Shown one piece after another: positions 25,877 to 35,976 of a stretch of 64,000 nucleotides of DNA. The stretch lies in contig NZ_BPQP01000020.1 in assembly GCF_022179305.1 (NCBI RefSeq), positions 1 to 64,000 on the forward strand. The letters run 5' to 3'. Source of the DNA: Methylobacterium iners. Its GTDB lineage: Bacteria; Pseudomonadota; Alphaproteobacteria; Rhizobiales; Beijerinckiaceae. Under the pieces are notes generated by a model. It was not told the DNA's origin and made no database searches. It was given only the letters and a program-made list of their open reading frames with translations. The translations under genes and the position numbers were made by a program. Within the stretch, counting starts at the first letter, position 1. Each line of letters begins with the position of its first letter.

Positions 25877-27001
25877 ATGACCGCCCACAGCTACCGCTTC
25901 GGCATCGAGGAGGAATACTTCCTGGCCGATGCCGAGACCCGCGGCACCCCGCGCCGCTCGGTGAAGCCGTTCCACGATCAGGCCGGCGCGGAGCTGCCCG
26001 AGATCGGGCGGGAGATGCTGCAGTGCCAGGTCGAGGTCTGCACGCCGCCCTCGACGGATTTTGCGCAGGCCCGCGACAGCCTCACCCGGCAGCGCCGGGC
26101 GCTCGCCGAGATCGCTCGGGTGCACGAACTCGTCCTCTTCGCCGCCGGCACGCACCCCATCGCCGATTGGTCGCGCCAATTGCCCACGAAGGGCGAGCGC
26201 TATCGCGGCATCCTGCGCGACGTCGGCCTCGCCGGGCGGCGCAGCCTGATCTGCGGGATGCATGTCCATGTCGAGGTGCCGGATCCCGACGCCCGCGTCG
26301 ATCTGATGAACCGGCTGCTGCCGTTCCAGCCGCTGCTGTTCGCGCTCTCCGCCTCCTCGCCCTTCTGGCAGGGCAAACCGACGGGCCTCATTGCGTACCG
26401 TCTCAGCGCCTTCGGCGAATTGCCCCGCACCGGCCTGCCCGAGCTGTTCCGCACCCCCGAGGATTACGAGCGCTACCTGCGGATCATGACGAAGGCGGGC
26501 TCGATCCAGGACGCGAGCTATCTCTGGTGGTCCCTGCGCCCCTCGATGCGCTTCCCGACGCTGGAGCTGCGCATCGCGGATTCCTGCACCCGCCTCGAGG
26601 ACGCGCTGGCCATCGCCGCCCTCTACCGCTGCCTCGTGCGCCTCGCGGTGCGGCGTCCGGACCTCCATGCCGGCCTCGACGGCGTCTCGCGGGCGCTCGC
26701 CGAGGAGAACCTGTGGCGGACCCAGCGCAGCGGGATCGAGGCGGAACTGATCGACGAGGCGAGCGAGGCGGCACTGCCCTATGCCGACGCCCTGGACCGC
26801 GTCCTCGCCCTCGTCGAGGAGGACGCGGATGCGCTCGGCTGCGGAGCGGAGGTGGAGCACGCCCGCCTCATCGCCCGCGAGGGCACCAGCGCCGACCGCC
26901 AGATCGCCGTCTTCGAGGCCGGGCGGGAGGCGGGGCTGAGCAACCGGCAGGCTCTCGACCGGGTGGTCGATTGGCTGGCCGAGACGACGCGGGGTGCGTA
27001 A
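25877..27001 (+). CDS. YbdK-family carboxylate-amine ligase (GCS2)
   Basis: The 374-residue protein starts with F-G-I-E-E-E-Y-F-L, the glutamate-cysteine ligase type 2 signature. It continues with Q-V-E-V-C-T-P-P, G-M-H-V-H-V-E-V-P-D near residue 130, and P-T-L-E-L-R-I-A-D-S-C-T. YbdK from E. coli has weak glutamate-cysteine ligase activity; the real substrates of the family are mostly unknown. The length is normal. It is on the same strand as dmrA after 84 bp and nearly touches the convergent der gene (1-bp gap). Confidence 0.88.
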   Translation: MTAHSYRFGIEEEYFLADAETRGTPRRSVKPFHDQAGAELPEIGREMLQCQVEVCTPPSTDFAQARDSLTRQRRALAEIARVHELVLFAAGTHPIADWSRQLPTKGERYRGILRDVGLAGRRSLICGMHVHVEVPDPDARVDLMNRLLPFQPLLFALSASSPFWQGKPTGLIAYRLSAFGELPRTGLPELFRTPEDYERYLRIMTKAGSIQDASYLWWSLRPSMRFPTLELRIADSCTRLEDALAIAALYRCLVRLAVRRPDLHAGLDGVSRALAEENLWRTQRSGIEAELIDEASEAALPYADALDRVLALVEEDADALGCGAEVEHARLIAREGTSADRQIAVFEAGREAGLSNRQALDRVVDWLAETTRGA

Positions 27002-27002
27002 C

Positions 27003-28346
27003 TCAGCCCTTATCGAAGGGGTTCTTCGAGGTCCGCAGTGACAGCCGGATCGGCGTGCCGGGCAGGTCGAAGGCCTCGCGCAGGGCGTTGACGAGGTAGC
27101 GGGTGTAGGATTTCGGCAGGGCGTCGAGCTGGTTGCCGAACAGGGCGAAGTGCGGCGGGCGGCTCTTCACCTGGGTGGCGTAGCGGATCTTGATGCGCCG
27201 CCCCGAGACGGCGGGCGGCGGGTTGCGCTGCGTGGCCTCGTTGAGCCAGTCGTTGATCCGCGAGGTGGAGACGCGGCGGTTCCAGACCTCGGCGGCGCCG
27301 GTGACCGCCTGCATCAGCTTGTCGATGCCCTCGCCGGCGAGCCCCGAGAGCGGCACCACGGAGACGCCCCGCACCTGCGGCAGCAGGCGGGTACAATCCT
27401 CGCGCAGCGTCTTTAGGAGGCCGGGCTGGTCGGCCACGAGGTCCCACTTGTTGAGGCCGATGACCAGCGAGCGGCCCTCGCTCTCGACGAGGTCGACGAT
27501 GGTGAGGTCCTGCTTCTCGAACGGGATCGTCGCGTCGAGGAGCACCACCACCACCTCGGCGAAGCGCACGGCGCGCAACCCGTCCGAGACCGCGAGCTTC
27601 TCCAGCTTGTCGTCGATCCGGGCGCGGCGTCGCATGCCGGCGGTGTCGTGGAGCTTGATCTTCCGGCCTCGCCAGACCCAGTCGAGGGAGATGGAATCGC
27701 GGGTGATCCCGGCCTCGGGCCCGACGAGGAGGCGCTCCTCGCCCAGCATCCGGTTGATGAGGGTCGACTTGCCCGCGTTCGGGCGGCCGACGATGGCGAC
27801 CTTGAGGGAGCGGTCCTCGGGATCTTCGTCCTCGTCCTCCTCGTCCTGCTTCGGCAGGGCCGCGATGAGCGCGTCGTGCAGCTCGCCGATGCCCTCGCCG
27901 TGCTCGGCCGAGAACGGGATCGGGTCGCCGAGGCCCAGCGAGAAGGCCTCGTAGGCGCCCGCCATCCCAGCTCCGCCCTCCGCCTTGTTGGCGATGAGGA
28001 TGACGGGGCAGCCGGCGCGACGGACCATCTCGGCGAAGGGCTGGTCGGCCGGCAGCACGCCGGCGCGGGCGTCGATCACGAACAGCACCACGTCCGCCTC
28101 GAGGATCGCGGCCTCGGTCTGCATCCGCATGCGGGCGAGGAGCGAGCCGGCATCGGCCTCCTCGAGACCGGCGGTGTCGATGATGCGGAAGACGAGGCCG
28201 CCGAAATTGACGTCGCCCTCGCGCCGGTCGCGGGTCACGCCGGGGCGATCGTCCACGAGCGCGAGCTTCTTGCCCACGAGGCGGTTGAACAGCGTCGACT
28301 TGCCGACATTCGGCCGTCCGACGATCGCGACGGTCGGCATGTCCAT
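27003..28346 (-). CDS. der: Ribosome assembly GTPase Der (EngA)
   Basis: The 447-residue protein has two tandem GTPase domains, each with a P-loop (G-R-P-N-V-G-K-S-T at 10-18, G-R-P-N-A-G-K-S-T at 187-195), D-T-A-G, and N-K-x-D/A motifs, plus a C-terminal KH-like domain. An acidic linker rich in Asp and Glu (about 168-178) joins the two. Der is essential for 50S subunit maturation. It lies 23 bp downstream of the YfgM-like gene on the same strand; in many proteobacteria bamB sits between these two genes but is absent here. Confidence 0.97.
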   Translation of the reverse strand: MDMPTVAIVGRPNVGKSTLFNRLVGKKLALVDDRPGVTRDRREGDVNFGGLVFRIIDTAGLEEADAGSLLARMRMQTEAAILEADVVLFVIDARAGVLPADQPFAEMVRRAGCPVILIANKAEGGAGMAGAYEAFSLGLGDPIPFSAEHGEGIGELHDALIAALPKQDEEDEDEDPEDRSLKVAIVGRPNAGKSTLINRMLGEERLLVGPEAGITRDSISLDWVWRGRKIKLHDTAGMRRRARIDDKLEKLAVSDGLRAVRFAEVVVVLLDATIPFEKQDLTIVDLVESEGRSLVIGLNKWDLVADQPGLLKTLREDCTRLLPQVRGVSVVPLSGLAGEGIDKLMQAVTGAAEVWNRRVSTSRINDWLNEATQRNPPPAVSGRRIKIRYATQVKSRPPHFALFGNQLDALPKSYTRYLVNALREAFDLPGTPIRLSLRTSKNPFDKG

Positions 28347-28369
28347 GGGGTGTCTCGATTCGATTTTCG

Positions 28370-29080
28370 TCAGCGCGTCACGGGCGGGGGCGCGGCCGGA
28401 GCCGGAGCGGCCTCGGTCACCGTGACGGGGCCGCCGGCGACGAGGGCGGAATAGACCTCGATGCGCTGGCGCAGGGGCTGGGGCGTCTGGGGATCGGCGT
28501 TGATCTGGTCGAACCAGCGCCCGGCCGCGTCGTACTCGCCGCGCTTGAGGGCGACGAGGCCGAGCATCTCACGGGCCGTGTGCCGGAACGCGGCGGTCGG
28601 CGCGGCGAGGCCCTGGAGGCTGGTCAGCGCCGACGCCGGGTCCGGCGCGTCGAGGCGCAGGAGCGCGGCGCGAAGGCGGGCGAGGTCGCGCAGGCCCTCC
28701 GAAAGGCCGGAATCCCTGGCGAGCGCGTCGTACTCGGAAGCGCCGGCAACGGGATCGCGCTTGGCGGTCTCGGTGGCGGAGCGGAAGCGGGCGAGCAGGC
28801 GGTAGCCCGCCGGGCCCTCGCTTTCGATGGCCTCGAAGGCCTTCTCGGCCTCGGTCGACTTGCCGTCGCGGGCGAGCCGGGTCGCCGTCTCGAACCGCTC
28901 GGAGGCTGCCTCGGCGCGCGTCCGCTCGGCGCTCTGCCAGTAGCGCCAGCCGCCGATCCCGGCGACGATGAGCACTGCGAGCGCGATGATCACGCCGCTG
29001 TAACGGCGCCAGATCTCCGCGACCTGATCGCGGCGATACTCCTCGTTGACCTCGCGGATGAACTCGTTGTTCTCAGCCAT
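28370..29080 (-). CDS. YfgM-like tetratricopeptide membrane protein
   Basis: ATG 29080 ([11 protein letters not shown]) was preferred over an upstream start. The 236-residue protein has a short cytoplasmic N-terminus ([11 protein letters not shown]) and one transmembrane helix (about residues 29-48). A periplasmic domain of TPR-like helical pairs follows, then a Pro/Ala-rich tail. This is the layout of YfgM (TPR_21 family), an ancillary subunit of the Sec translocon that hands proteins to periplasmic chaperones. Its position directly upstream of der supports the call. Confidence 0.75.
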   Translation of the reverse strand: MAENNEFIREVNEEYRRDQVAEIWRRYSGVIIALAVLIVAGIGGWRYWQSAERTRAEAASERFETATRLARDGKSTEAEKAFEAIESEGPAGYRLLARFRSATETAKRDPVAGASEYDALARDSGLSEGLRDLARLRAALLRLDAPDPASALTSLQGLAAPTAAFRHTAREMLGLVALKRGEYDAAGRWFDQINADPQTPQPLRQRIEVYSALVAGGPVTVTEAAPAPAAPPPVTR

Positions 29081-29167
29081 TGCCGTCTCGCGCCGGCCCG
29101 GCAACGGGCGGCGGCCTCAAGAAATGAAGGCCGCGCCTAGCACAGAGCGGCGGGCTTGGCGACCCGC

Positions 29168-29776
29168 TCAGGCCTGTCCCGGCCAAGCCGCAACGCCGAT
29201 CAGGAGCGGATGCAGGTAGCGCGCGAAGGCGAACCAGACGACCGTGCCGACGACGATGGCGATGGCGTCGTTGCGCCAGCCGGCGGGGGCCGCGACCTCG
29301 CCCCCGTGCTGCGAGACGACCTGCCCCGCGGTGAGCGCCCGGCGCTTGGCGCTGATCCGGGCGATCACCGCCCAGGCCAGGAAGCCGCCGAAGAGCAGGA
29401 TCGAGCCGAGGTCGCCGTTGGCGAGGAGATGGGCCGTCGCCCAGATCTTCACTGCGAGCAGCATCGGATGCTTGGCGAAGGACCGGATGCGGCCTGGCAG
29501 GTAGGCGGAGGCCAGCACGATGAAGGCGAGCACCGTGAGGAGCAGCGAGAGGTGCCGCGTCCAGACCGGCGGGTTCCATAGGGTGATGTAGCCCTCCTGC
29601 CGGTAGAGGCCGAAGCCGTAGCCGATGAGCACAAGGCCGGCGAGCGAGAGCAGGGTGTAGCCGAGCTTGTAGCGTCCCTCGCCCACCTCCCCGATCAGGC
29701 CGGCGCGGCGCGCCCGCAGCATCGAGAAGGAGTGCGTGCCGAGGAACAGCACGAGGCCGAGAATGAGGATCAGCAT
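29168..29776 (-). CDS. NnrU family membrane protein
   Basis: ATG 29776 starts a 202-residue protein with about six hydrophobic segments. The NnrU family pattern is visible: L-F-L-G-T-H-S at residues 10-16, Y-x-x-L-Y-S/T-L-L-S-L-A-G, and H-P-M-L-L-A-V-K-I-W-A-x-A-H-L-L-A-N-G-D (about 102-121). NnrU was named from denitrification clusters and is related to NnrS-linked and methyltransferase-like (mddA/isoprenylcysteine) membrane proteins. No denitrification gene is nearby, so its role here is open. It is divergent from the secreted Asp-box protein gene (93 bp). Confidence 0.85.
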   Translation of the reverse strand: MLILILGLVLFLGTHSFSMLRARRAGLIGEVGEGRYKLGYTLLSLAGLVLIGYGFGLYRQEGYITLWNPPVWTRHLSLLLTVLAFIVLASAYLPGRIRSFAKHPMLLAVKIWATAHLLANGDLGSILLFGGFLAWAVIARISAKRRALTAGQVVSQHGGEVAAPAGWRNDAIAIVVGTVVWFAFARYLHPLLIGVAAWPGQA

Positions 29777-29869
29777 GGGGGGCTTTCGTGCGCAGCGAGG
29801 TGAGGCTTGGGCGCAAGCGGATTGTAAGGGTTCAAAACGCAATCTCGCGGCGGAGTCCAGGGCCGAGCC

Positions 29870-31036
29870 ATGATCCGCCGCACCGCGTTGCTTCTCCTGC
29901 TCGGGACGGTCGGCCCCGCGGCCGCCGCACCGGAGCCGCCGCTCTCCGCCCTGACACTGGTCGGGCCGCCGAGCGTAATGTTCAAGGCGACGCGCGACGC
30001 CTGCGACGGGGCCGACGTGCCCGATGCCTCCGCGCGGGCGTTTCGCGACGCCTCGGGCGCGTTGGCGCTGTTCGGGATGCATTACCGCAACCGGGCGCTG
30101 CGGGGCCCGGATTTCGACCGGCTCAAGCTCGATTGCACGGTGGTTCTCGATTCGGGCGAGAAGCCTGATCCGGCCCTCTACGACGACCGCTCCTGGATCA
30201 CCGCGGCCTGGACCGAGGACGGCAGGGCGGTCGCGGCACTGGTCCACCACGAGTACCAGGCCAACGAGCATCCCGGCCGCTGCCGCTCGAAGGTCTACAT
30301 GGAGTGCTGGTACAATACGGTGGTCGCGGCCTCATCCACTGATGGCGGCCGCAGCTTCATCCGCGCGGCGCCGCCGGCGGTGGTGGCCGCCGCGCCCTTC
30401 CGCCAGGAGGTCGGCCAGGGGCGGCACCGCGGCTTCTTCAACCCCTCCAACATCTTCGCCGACGGGCGCTGGCGCTACTTCTTCGCCTCGACCACGGGCT
30501 GGGACGGACCAGGCAGCGACCAGCCGGCCGGCGTCTGCCTGTTTCGCTCGGACGATCCCGCCGACCCGACTAGCTGGCGAGCCTGGACGGGGACGGGCTT
30601 CACCGCTGCCTTCCCCGATCCCTATCGCAAGCCGGCGATCCGTCCGGAGACCTGCAAGCCGGTGGCGCCGTTTCCGACGCCAGTGGGCGCGGTGGTCCGC
30701 CATCGCTCGACGGGAGCCTGGATCGCGGTCTTCATGGCGCGGCAGGGCGAGGGCTTCCCGCAATCGGGCTTCTACTGGACGGCCTCGCGCGACCTCCAAT
30801 CCTGGGACGTCCCCCGCCTCCTGATCGCGGGCCGCACCCTCTACGACGATCCTTGCGGGGCGAAGGGACTCATCGCCTATCCCTCGCTCATCGATCCCGC
30901 CTCGCCGTCGCGCAATTTCGACGACGCCGGCGACACCGCGCTCCTCGCCTATGTGACGCTACGCGTCGAGGGCTGCACGATCACCTCCGACCGCGACCTC
31001 CTGCGCCGGCCGGTGGCGCTCAAGGTCTGGCCGTGA
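29870..31036 (+). CDS. Secreted protein with sialidase-type Asp-box, function unknown
   Basis: The 388-residue protein has a Sec signal (hydrophobic residues 5-20, cleavage near A-A-A-A-P). One clear Asp-box (S-T-D-G-G-R-S-F, about residues 156-163) is present, the beta-hairpin motif of sialidase-type propellers. At least eight cysteines are spread over the mature part, suggesting disulfides and a periplasmic or extracellular location. Other propeller-like signs are W-T-E-D-G-R near 114, R-W-R-Y-F-F-A-S-T and S-G-F-Y-W-T-A-S-R-D-L-Q-S-W. A glycan-active or glycan-binding propeller is a reasonable guess, but I do not recognise the family. Confidence 0.55.
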   Translation: MIRRTALLLLLGTVGPAAAAPEPPLSALTLVGPPSVMFKATRDACDGADVPDASARAFRDASGALALFGMHYRNRALRGPDFDRLKLDCTVVLDSGEKPDPALYDDRSWITAAWTEDGRAVAALVHHEYQANEHPGRCRSKVYMECWYNTVVAASSTDGGRSFIRAAPPAVVAAAPFRQEVGQGRHRGFFNPSNIFADGRWRYFFASTTGWDGPGSDQPAGVCLFRSDDPADPTSWRAWTGTGFTAAFPDPYRKPAIRPETCKPVAPFPTPVGAVVRHRSTGAWIAVFMARQGEGFPQSGFYWTASRDLQSWDVPRLLIAGRTLYDDPCGAKGLIAYPSLIDPASPSRNFDDAGDTALLAYVTLRVEGCTITSDRDLLRRPVALKVWP

Positions 31037-31229
31037 GCCCGGTCCGTCCCGCGCTCGCCTCTGGTTGTGCCGCGGAAGCGACGGGATGGATTCCTGCGTC
31101 TCGCGAAACGGCCTGCGGCGCTTCGGTCGCGAGATGTTTCATTGACTCGCTGAAACCGAAAGGCTCCGCCATGTGTATGGCTGGGGCGACCCGCGCTGTC
31201 AGGGTCGACCCGGAGAACGGACGATCACC

Positions 31230-31970
31230 ATGCTTCATCTCAATCGCCGTACCGCCCTCGCCTCGCTGGGCGGCGGACTCGTGGCGCTCAGCGCCGGCAC
31301 CGCCTTCGCCCAGGCCCCGGCCGCGACGCCGGCGGCGCCCACCGGCCCCTTCAAGCTCGATCCCCTGCCCTACCCGGCCGACCGCAACGCGCCCACCATC
31401 GACGCCGAGACGATGGAACTCCACCACGGCAAGCACCATCAGGCCTTCGTCACGAACCTGAACACGGCCTTCGCCAAGGAGCCCGACCTCGCCAAGAAGC
31501 CCCTGGCGGAGATACTCGCCAACCTGTCCTCCCTGCCGGAGGCGCTGCGTCCGGTCGTGAAGAACAGCGGCGGCGGCCACGCCAACCACACGATGTTCTG
31601 GACGATCATGGGCGGCAAGGGCGGCGAGCCCACCGGCGACCTCAAGGCCGCGATCGACAAGGACCTCGGCGGGTTCGCCAAGCTCCAGACCGACTTCAAC
31701 GCCGCCGGCACGCGGATCTTCGGCTCGGGCTGGGTCTTCGTGGTGCTCGGCAAGGACGGCAAGCTCGCGCTCAACAGCCGCCCGAACCAGGACTCGCCCT
31801 GGATGGACGGCACCCCGGTCCTGTTCGGCAACGACGTCTGGGAGCACGCCTATTACCTGACCTACCGCAACCGGCGCGCCGACTACCTCAAGGCGTGGTG
31901 GAACGTGGTCGACTGGTCGAAGGTCGCCGACCGCTACGCCGCGGCCAAGGCCGGCACGCTGGCGATTTGA
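31230..31970 (+). CDS. Exported Mn/Fe superoxide dismutase
   Basis: ATG 31230 follows GGAG and gives 246 residues. The N-terminus has a Tat-like motif (N-R-R-T-A-L-A) and hydrophobic stretch ending A-F-A-Q-A, so the enzyme should be periplasmic. Metal ligands are His65 (first of H-H-G-K-H-H), His120 (A-N-H-T), Asp202 and His206 (D-V-W-E-H). Gln187 (N-Q-D-S-P) is the Mn-type second-shell residue. The gateway tyrosine (Tyr34 in E. coli SodA) is Phe73 here. It dismutates superoxide. Most bacterial Mn/Fe enzymes are cytoplasmic, so export is notable. It is convergent with nrdJ across a shared terminator. Confidence 0.9.
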   Translation: MLHLNRRTALASLGGGLVALSAGTAFAQAPAATPAAPTGPFKLDPLPYPADRNAPTIDAETMELHHGKHHQAFVTNLNTAFAKEPDLAKKPLAEILANLSSLPEALRPVVKNSGGGHANHTMFWTIMGGKGGEPTGDLKAAIDKDLGGFAKLQTDFNAAGTRIFGSGWVFVVLGKDGKLALNSRPNQDSPWMDGTPVLFGNDVWEHAYYLTYRNRRADYLKAWWNVVDWSKVADRYAAAKAGTLAI

Positions 31971-31990
31971 GACTTCCGACGACATCATGC

Positions 31991-32020
31991 CGTCGGCCAG
32001 GGTTGCGCCCCTGGCCGACG
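31991..32020. terminator. Bidirectional hairpin between sod and nrdJ
   Basis: A perfect 12-bp stem CGTCGGCCAGGG / CCCTGGCCGACG with a 6-nt loop (32003-32008) lies between the stop codons of the convergent superoxide dismutase and nrdJ genes, so it can end both transcripts. It lacks a long T-tract on either side. Confidence 0.65.
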
Positions 32021-32034
32021 CGCTCAGGCGACGA

Positions 32035-35000
32035 TCACGAACAGCCGGTCGTGCTGCCGCAGGTGTCGCATTTCAGGCAGGTCCCGTTGCGGACTAGCGT
32101 GAAGTTCGCGCATTCGGGGCAGGCCTCGCCGACATAGCCCTTCATCTTCGCCTCGGCCCGCTTGTCCGCGACGCTGCGCTCGGGCTTGGCGAAGGGCAGG
32201 CTCTCCGCCAGGGTCTCGGCATGGCCCGCGAGGGCCGGCTCCGCCTTCAGCGCCACCGAGCCGCGCATGGCGTGGATCACGCCGCCGGTCGGTGCCGGAG
32301 CGCCGCCCGTCGAGGTGGCGCCCCCGGCAGGGCCGCCCTGGATCAGGGTCAGCCGATCGGCCGAGCCGCGCACGAGGCCGCGCGAGACGATCGTCGAGGC
32401 CGTCTGCTCGGGTTTCAGGCGCGCCGTGTCGCCCTCGCCCTTGCCCATCACGGTGTTGCCGATCTCGGAAGGATCGACATGGGCGAGGTCCATGCGGCCG
32501 AGATAGGAGACGGCGAGCTCGCGGAAGACGTAGTCGAGGATCGAGGTGGCGTTCTTGATCGCGTCGTTGCCCTGCACGAAGCCCGAGGGCTCGAAGCGCG
32601 TGAAGGTGAAGGCATCGACGTATTCCTCCATCGGCACGCCGTATTGCAGGCCGATCGAGATCGCGATTGCGAAGTTGTTCATCAGGCTCCGGAAGGCGGC
32701 GCCCTCCTTGTGCATGTCGATGAAGATCTCGCCGATGCGGCCGTCCTCGTACTCGCCGGTGCGCAGGTAGACCTTGTGGCCGCCGACCACCGCCTTCTGG
32801 GTGTAGCCCTTGCGCCGGTCCGGCAGCTTCTCCCGCGAGCGGATGCGCTCGATCCGCTCGATCACGCGCTCCACCACCCGCTCGGAGAGCTGGGCCGCCT
32901 TGACCGCCGCGGGCGCCGCGGCCAGCGCCTCGACGACCTCCTCCGCATCCTCGTCCTCGTCGGCGATGAGGGCCGAGTTCAGGGGCTGCGAGAGCTTGGA
33001 GCCGTCGCGGTAGAGGGCGTTGGCCTTGAGCGCCAGCGTCCAGGACAGGCGGTAGGCGTTCTTGCAATCCTCGACGGTGGCGTCGTTGGGCATGTTGATG
33101 GTCTTGGAGATCGCCCCCGAGATGAAGGGCTGCGCCGCCGCCATCATGCGGATGTGGCTCTCCACCGAGAGGTAGCGCTTGCCGATGCGGCCGCAGGGAT
33201 TGGCGCAGTCGAAGACCGCGTAATGCTCGGTCTTGAGGAAGGGCGCGCCCTCGAGGGTCATCGCCCCGCAGATATGGGTGTTGGCGGCCTCGATGTCCTT
33301 CTTCGAGTAGCCGAGGAAGGGCAGGATCTCGAAGGTCGGGTCGGCGAGTTTTTCCTCGGGAACCTTGAGCACGTCCTTGAGGAAATCGTCACCCAACGTC
33401 CAGCGATTGAAGACGAACTTGACGTCGAAGGCCGACTTCAGGCCTGCCTCGATCGCGGCGATCTTCTCGTCGGTGAAGCCCTTCGCCCGCAGCGAACCAG
33501 GATTGATCGCCGGGGCCTGGCCCATAGAGCCGTGGCCGACGGCATAGGCCTCGATCTCGGCGATCTCGGCCTCGCGGTAGCCGAGGGCGCGGAGCGCGTC
33601 GGGCACCGCCCGGTTGATGATCTTGAAGTAGCCGCCGCCCGCGAGCTTCTTGAACTTCACGAGCGCGAAGTCCGGCTCGATGCCCGTCGTGTCGCAATCC
33701 ATGACGAGGCCGATCGTCCCCGTCGGGGCGATCACGGTCGCCTGGGCGTTGCGATAGCCGTGCTCCTCGCCGAGCTCCAGCGCCCGGTCCCAGGCGAAGC
33801 GCGCGCGCTCGACGAGGTCGGCCTGCGGCACGTTCTCGATGTCGAGGGGCACCGGGTTGATGCTCAGGAACTCGTAGCCCTCCGCCTCGCCATGCGCCGC
33901 GCGGCGATGGTTGCGGATGACCTTGAGCATCGCGTCGGCATTCTCCTCGTAGGCCGGGAACGGACCGAGCTCGCCGGCCATCTCAGCCGAGGTCGCGTAG
34001 GCGACGCCCGTCATGATCGCCGTGAGGCTGCCGGCCAGCGCCCGGCCTTCGGCCGAGTCGTAGGGCAGGCCCATGCTCATCAGGAGGCCGCCGATATTGG
34101 CGTAGCCCAGGCCGAGCGTGCGGTACTTGTAGGAGAGCTCGGCGATCTCGCGCGAGGGAAACTGCGCCATCATCACCGAGATCTCGAGCACCACCGTCCA
34201 GAGCCGGTTGAGGTGCTCGAAGGCCGCGACGTCGAAGTGGCGCGTCTCCCGATCGTACATCGTCAGCAGGTTGGCGGAGGCCAGGTTGCAGGCGGTGTCG
34301 TCGAGGAACATGTACTCGGAGCACGGGTTCGAGGCCCGGATCCGGCCGCCCGACGGGCAGGTGTGCCAGTCGTTCATGGTCGTGTTGAAGTGCAGGCCGG
34401 GATCGGCGGAGGCCCAGGCCGCCTCGCCGATCTTGTCCCACAGCTCGCGGGCCTTGAGGGACTTCGTGGTCTTGCCCGTGGTGCGGGCCTTCAGCTCCCA
34501 ATCGGCGTCGGCATCCACCGCGCGCAGGAAGTCGTCGGTGAGCGACACGGAGTTGTTGGAATTCTGGCCGGCAACCGTGAGGTAGGCCTCCGAGTCCCAG
34601 TCGGTGTCGTAGACGGGGAAGTCGATCTTGGTGAAGCCCTGGCGGGCAAACTGGATGACGCGCTTGGTGTAGGCGTCCGGCACGCTCTCCTTGCGGGCGG
34701 CCTTCACGGCGCGCTTCAGGGCCGGGTTGCGCTCGGGATCGAAGCAGGCGTCGCCTTCGGCCTCGCACTGGGTGCAGGCCTTCATCACGGCGGTGAGATG
34801 CTTCGAGACGATCTTGGAGCCGGTGACGAGGGCGGCGACCTTCTGCTCCTCCTTCACCTTCCAGTCGATGTACTGCTCGATATCCGGGTGGTCGATGTCG
34901 ACGATGACCATCTTGGCCGCGCGCCGCGTCGTGCCGCCGGACTTGATCGCGCCCGCGGCCCGGTCGCCGATCTTGAGGAAGGACATCAGGCCCGAGGACT

Positions 35001-35748
35001 TGCCGCCGCCGCCGAGCTTCTCGTTCTCGCCGCGCAGCATCGAGAAGTTGGAGCCGGTGCCGGAGCCGTACTTGAACAGGCGCGCCTCGCGGACCCAGAG
35101 GTCCATGATGCCGCCCTCGTTCACGAGGTCGTCCTGGACGCCCTGGATGAAGCAGGCATGGGGCTGCGGGTGCTCGTAGGACGAGACCGAGCGCGTCAGC
35201 TCGCCGGTGCGGTAGTCGCAGTAATAGTGGCCCTGGGCCGGACCATCGATGCCGTAGGCCCAGTGCAGGCCGGTGTTGAACCATTGCGGCGAGTTCGGCG
35301 CCACCATCTGGCGGGCGAGCATGAAGCGCAGCTCGTCGAGGAAGGCGGAGGCGTCCTCTTCCGAGGAGAAGTAGCCGCCCTTCCAGCCCCAATAGGTCCA
35401 ACAGCCGGCCAGCCGATCAAAGACTTGCGTCGAGGAGATCTCGGAGCCGGTGCGCTCCTCCTCGGGAAGCTCGGCCAGCGCCGCCTCGTCGGGGACCGAG
35501 CGCCAGAGGAAGGACGGCACGTCGTTCTCCTCGACGCGCTTGAGGCGCGCCGGCACGCCGGCCTTGCGGAAGTACTTCTGCGCGAGCACGTCGCTCGCGA
35601 CCTGGCTCCAGCTCTCGGGCACCTCGATGCCCTCCAGCCGGAAGACGGTGGAGCCGTCCGGGTTGCGGATCTCGCTCAGCGCCTTGCGGAAGGCGATGCT
35701 GGCGTAGGGCGATTGTCCGGCCGTGGTGTAGCGACGCTCGAACCGCAT
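32035..35748 (-). CDS. nrdJ: Vitamin B12-dependent (class II) ribonucleotide reductase
   Basis: The frame is open beyond 35748, but ATG 35748 (M-R-F-E-R-R-Y-T) is the family start. The 1237-residue enzyme shows the redox Cys199 (H-A-C-F-I-Q-G) and the active-site N-P-C-S-E at 474-478 with thiyl Cys476 and Glu478. A large Pro/Ala-containing C-terminal region ends in a zinc-ribbon (C-P-E-C ... C-L-K-C-D-T-C-G). It reduces ribonucleotides to deoxyribonucleotides using adenosylcobalamin, without oxygen dependence. The promoter and tandem NrdR-like boxes upstream suggest repression by NrdR. No cobalamin riboswitch was recognised. Confidence 0.96.
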   Translation of the reverse strand: MRFERRYTTAGQSPYASIAFRKALSEIRNPDGSTVFRLEGIEVPESWSQVASDVLAQKYFRKAGVPARLKRVEENDVPSFLWRSVPDEAALAELPEEERTGSEISSTQVFDRLAGCWTYWGWKGGYFSSEEDASAFLDELRFMLARQMVAPNSPQWFNTGLHWAYGIDGPAQGHYYCDYRTGELTRSVSSYEHPQPHACFIQGVQDDLVNEGGIMDLWVREARLFKYGSGTGSNFSMLRGENEKLGGGGKSSGLMSFLKIGDRAAGAIKSGGTTRRAAKMVIVDIDHPDIEQYIDWKVKEEQKVAALVTGSKIVSKHLTAVMKACTQCEAEGDACFDPERNPALKRAVKAARKESVPDAYTKRVIQFARQGFTKIDFPVYDTDWDSEAYLTVAGQNSNNSVSLTDDFLRAVDADADWELKARTTGKTTKSLKARELWDKIGEAAWASADPGLHFNTTMNDWHTCPSGGRIRASNPCSEYMFLDDTACNLASANLLTMYDRETRHFDVAAFEHLNRLWTVVLEISVMMAQFPSREIAELSYKYRTLGLGYANIGGLLMSMGLPYDSAEGRALAGSLTAIMTGVAYATSAEMAGELGPFPAYEENADAMLKVIRNHRRAAHGEAEGYEFLSINPVPLDIENVPQADLVERARFAWDRALELGEEHGYRNAQATVIAPTGTIGLVMDCDTTGIEPDFALVKFKKLAGGGYFKIINRAVPDALRALGYREAEIAEIEAYAVGHGSMGQAPAINPGSLRAKGFTDEKIAAIEAGLKSAFDVKFVFNRWTLGDDFLKDVLKVPEEKLADPTFEILPFLGYSKKDIEAANTHICGAMTLEGAPFLKTEHYAVFDCANPCGRIGKRYLSVESHIRMMAAAQPFISGAISKTINMPNDATVEDCKNAYRLSWTLALKANALYRDGSKLSQPLNSALIADEDEDAEEVVEALAAAPAAVKAAQLSERVVERVIERIERIRSREKLPDRRKGYTQKAVVGGHKVYLRTGEYEDGRIGEIFIDMHKEGAAFRSLMNNFAIAISIGLQYGVPMEEYVDAFTFTRFEPSGFVQGNDAIKNATSILDYVFRELAVSYLGRMDLAHVDPSEIGNTVMGKGEGDTARLKPEQTASTIVSRGLVRGSADRLTLIQGGPAGGATSTGGAPAPTGGVIHAMRGSVALKAEPALAGHAETLAESLPFAKPERSVADKRAEAKMKGYVGEACPECANFTLVRNGTCLKCDTCGSTTGCS

Positions 35749-35921
35749 GAATCCGTTTCTCCCTCGCCGGAATCGGCGACCGTCCCGCTGGCAGCGCGGG
35801 ATCGTGCATGAATGTCGAACGGGGTGGTTGCAGGCGCCCGCGATGGCTCGCGGGGTGCCATGTTCGAAGACTGGAAAACTCGGAACTGACGCCCGGCGCA
35901 ACCCGATCGGCGACGGTTCAA

Positions 35922-35950
35922 AGCTAGTCCGACGACCCCATTCACGTCAA
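35922..35950 (-). promoter_or_regulatory. Candidate nrdJ promoter
   Basis: On the minus strand TTGACG (35945-35950) and CTAGCT (35922-35927) are separated by 17 bp, a strong alphaproteobacterial housekeeping pattern. The start would be near 35914, about 165 nt before the nrdJ ATG. The -35 overlaps the nearer NrdR-like box. Confidence 0.55.
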
Positions 35951-35960
35951 CAACTAGTGT
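35945..35960. promoter_or_regulatory. NrdR-box-like site, proximal
   Basis: CGTCAACAACTAGTGT matches the palindromic NrdR-box consensus (acaCwAtATaTwGtgt) at 10 of 16 positions, including the whole GTGT end. It overlaps the -35 of the nrdJ promoter. The second site lies exactly 32 bp away centre to centre. Confidence 0.45.
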
Positions 35961-35976
35961 GCGCCGGCTATGTTCC

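Noticed and set aside
32221-35811. A 1196-codon open frame on the plus strand across nrdJ
   Set aside because: It is antisense to a fully conserved nrdJ and has Arg/Val-rich sequence with no family features. It results from high GC at third codon positions.
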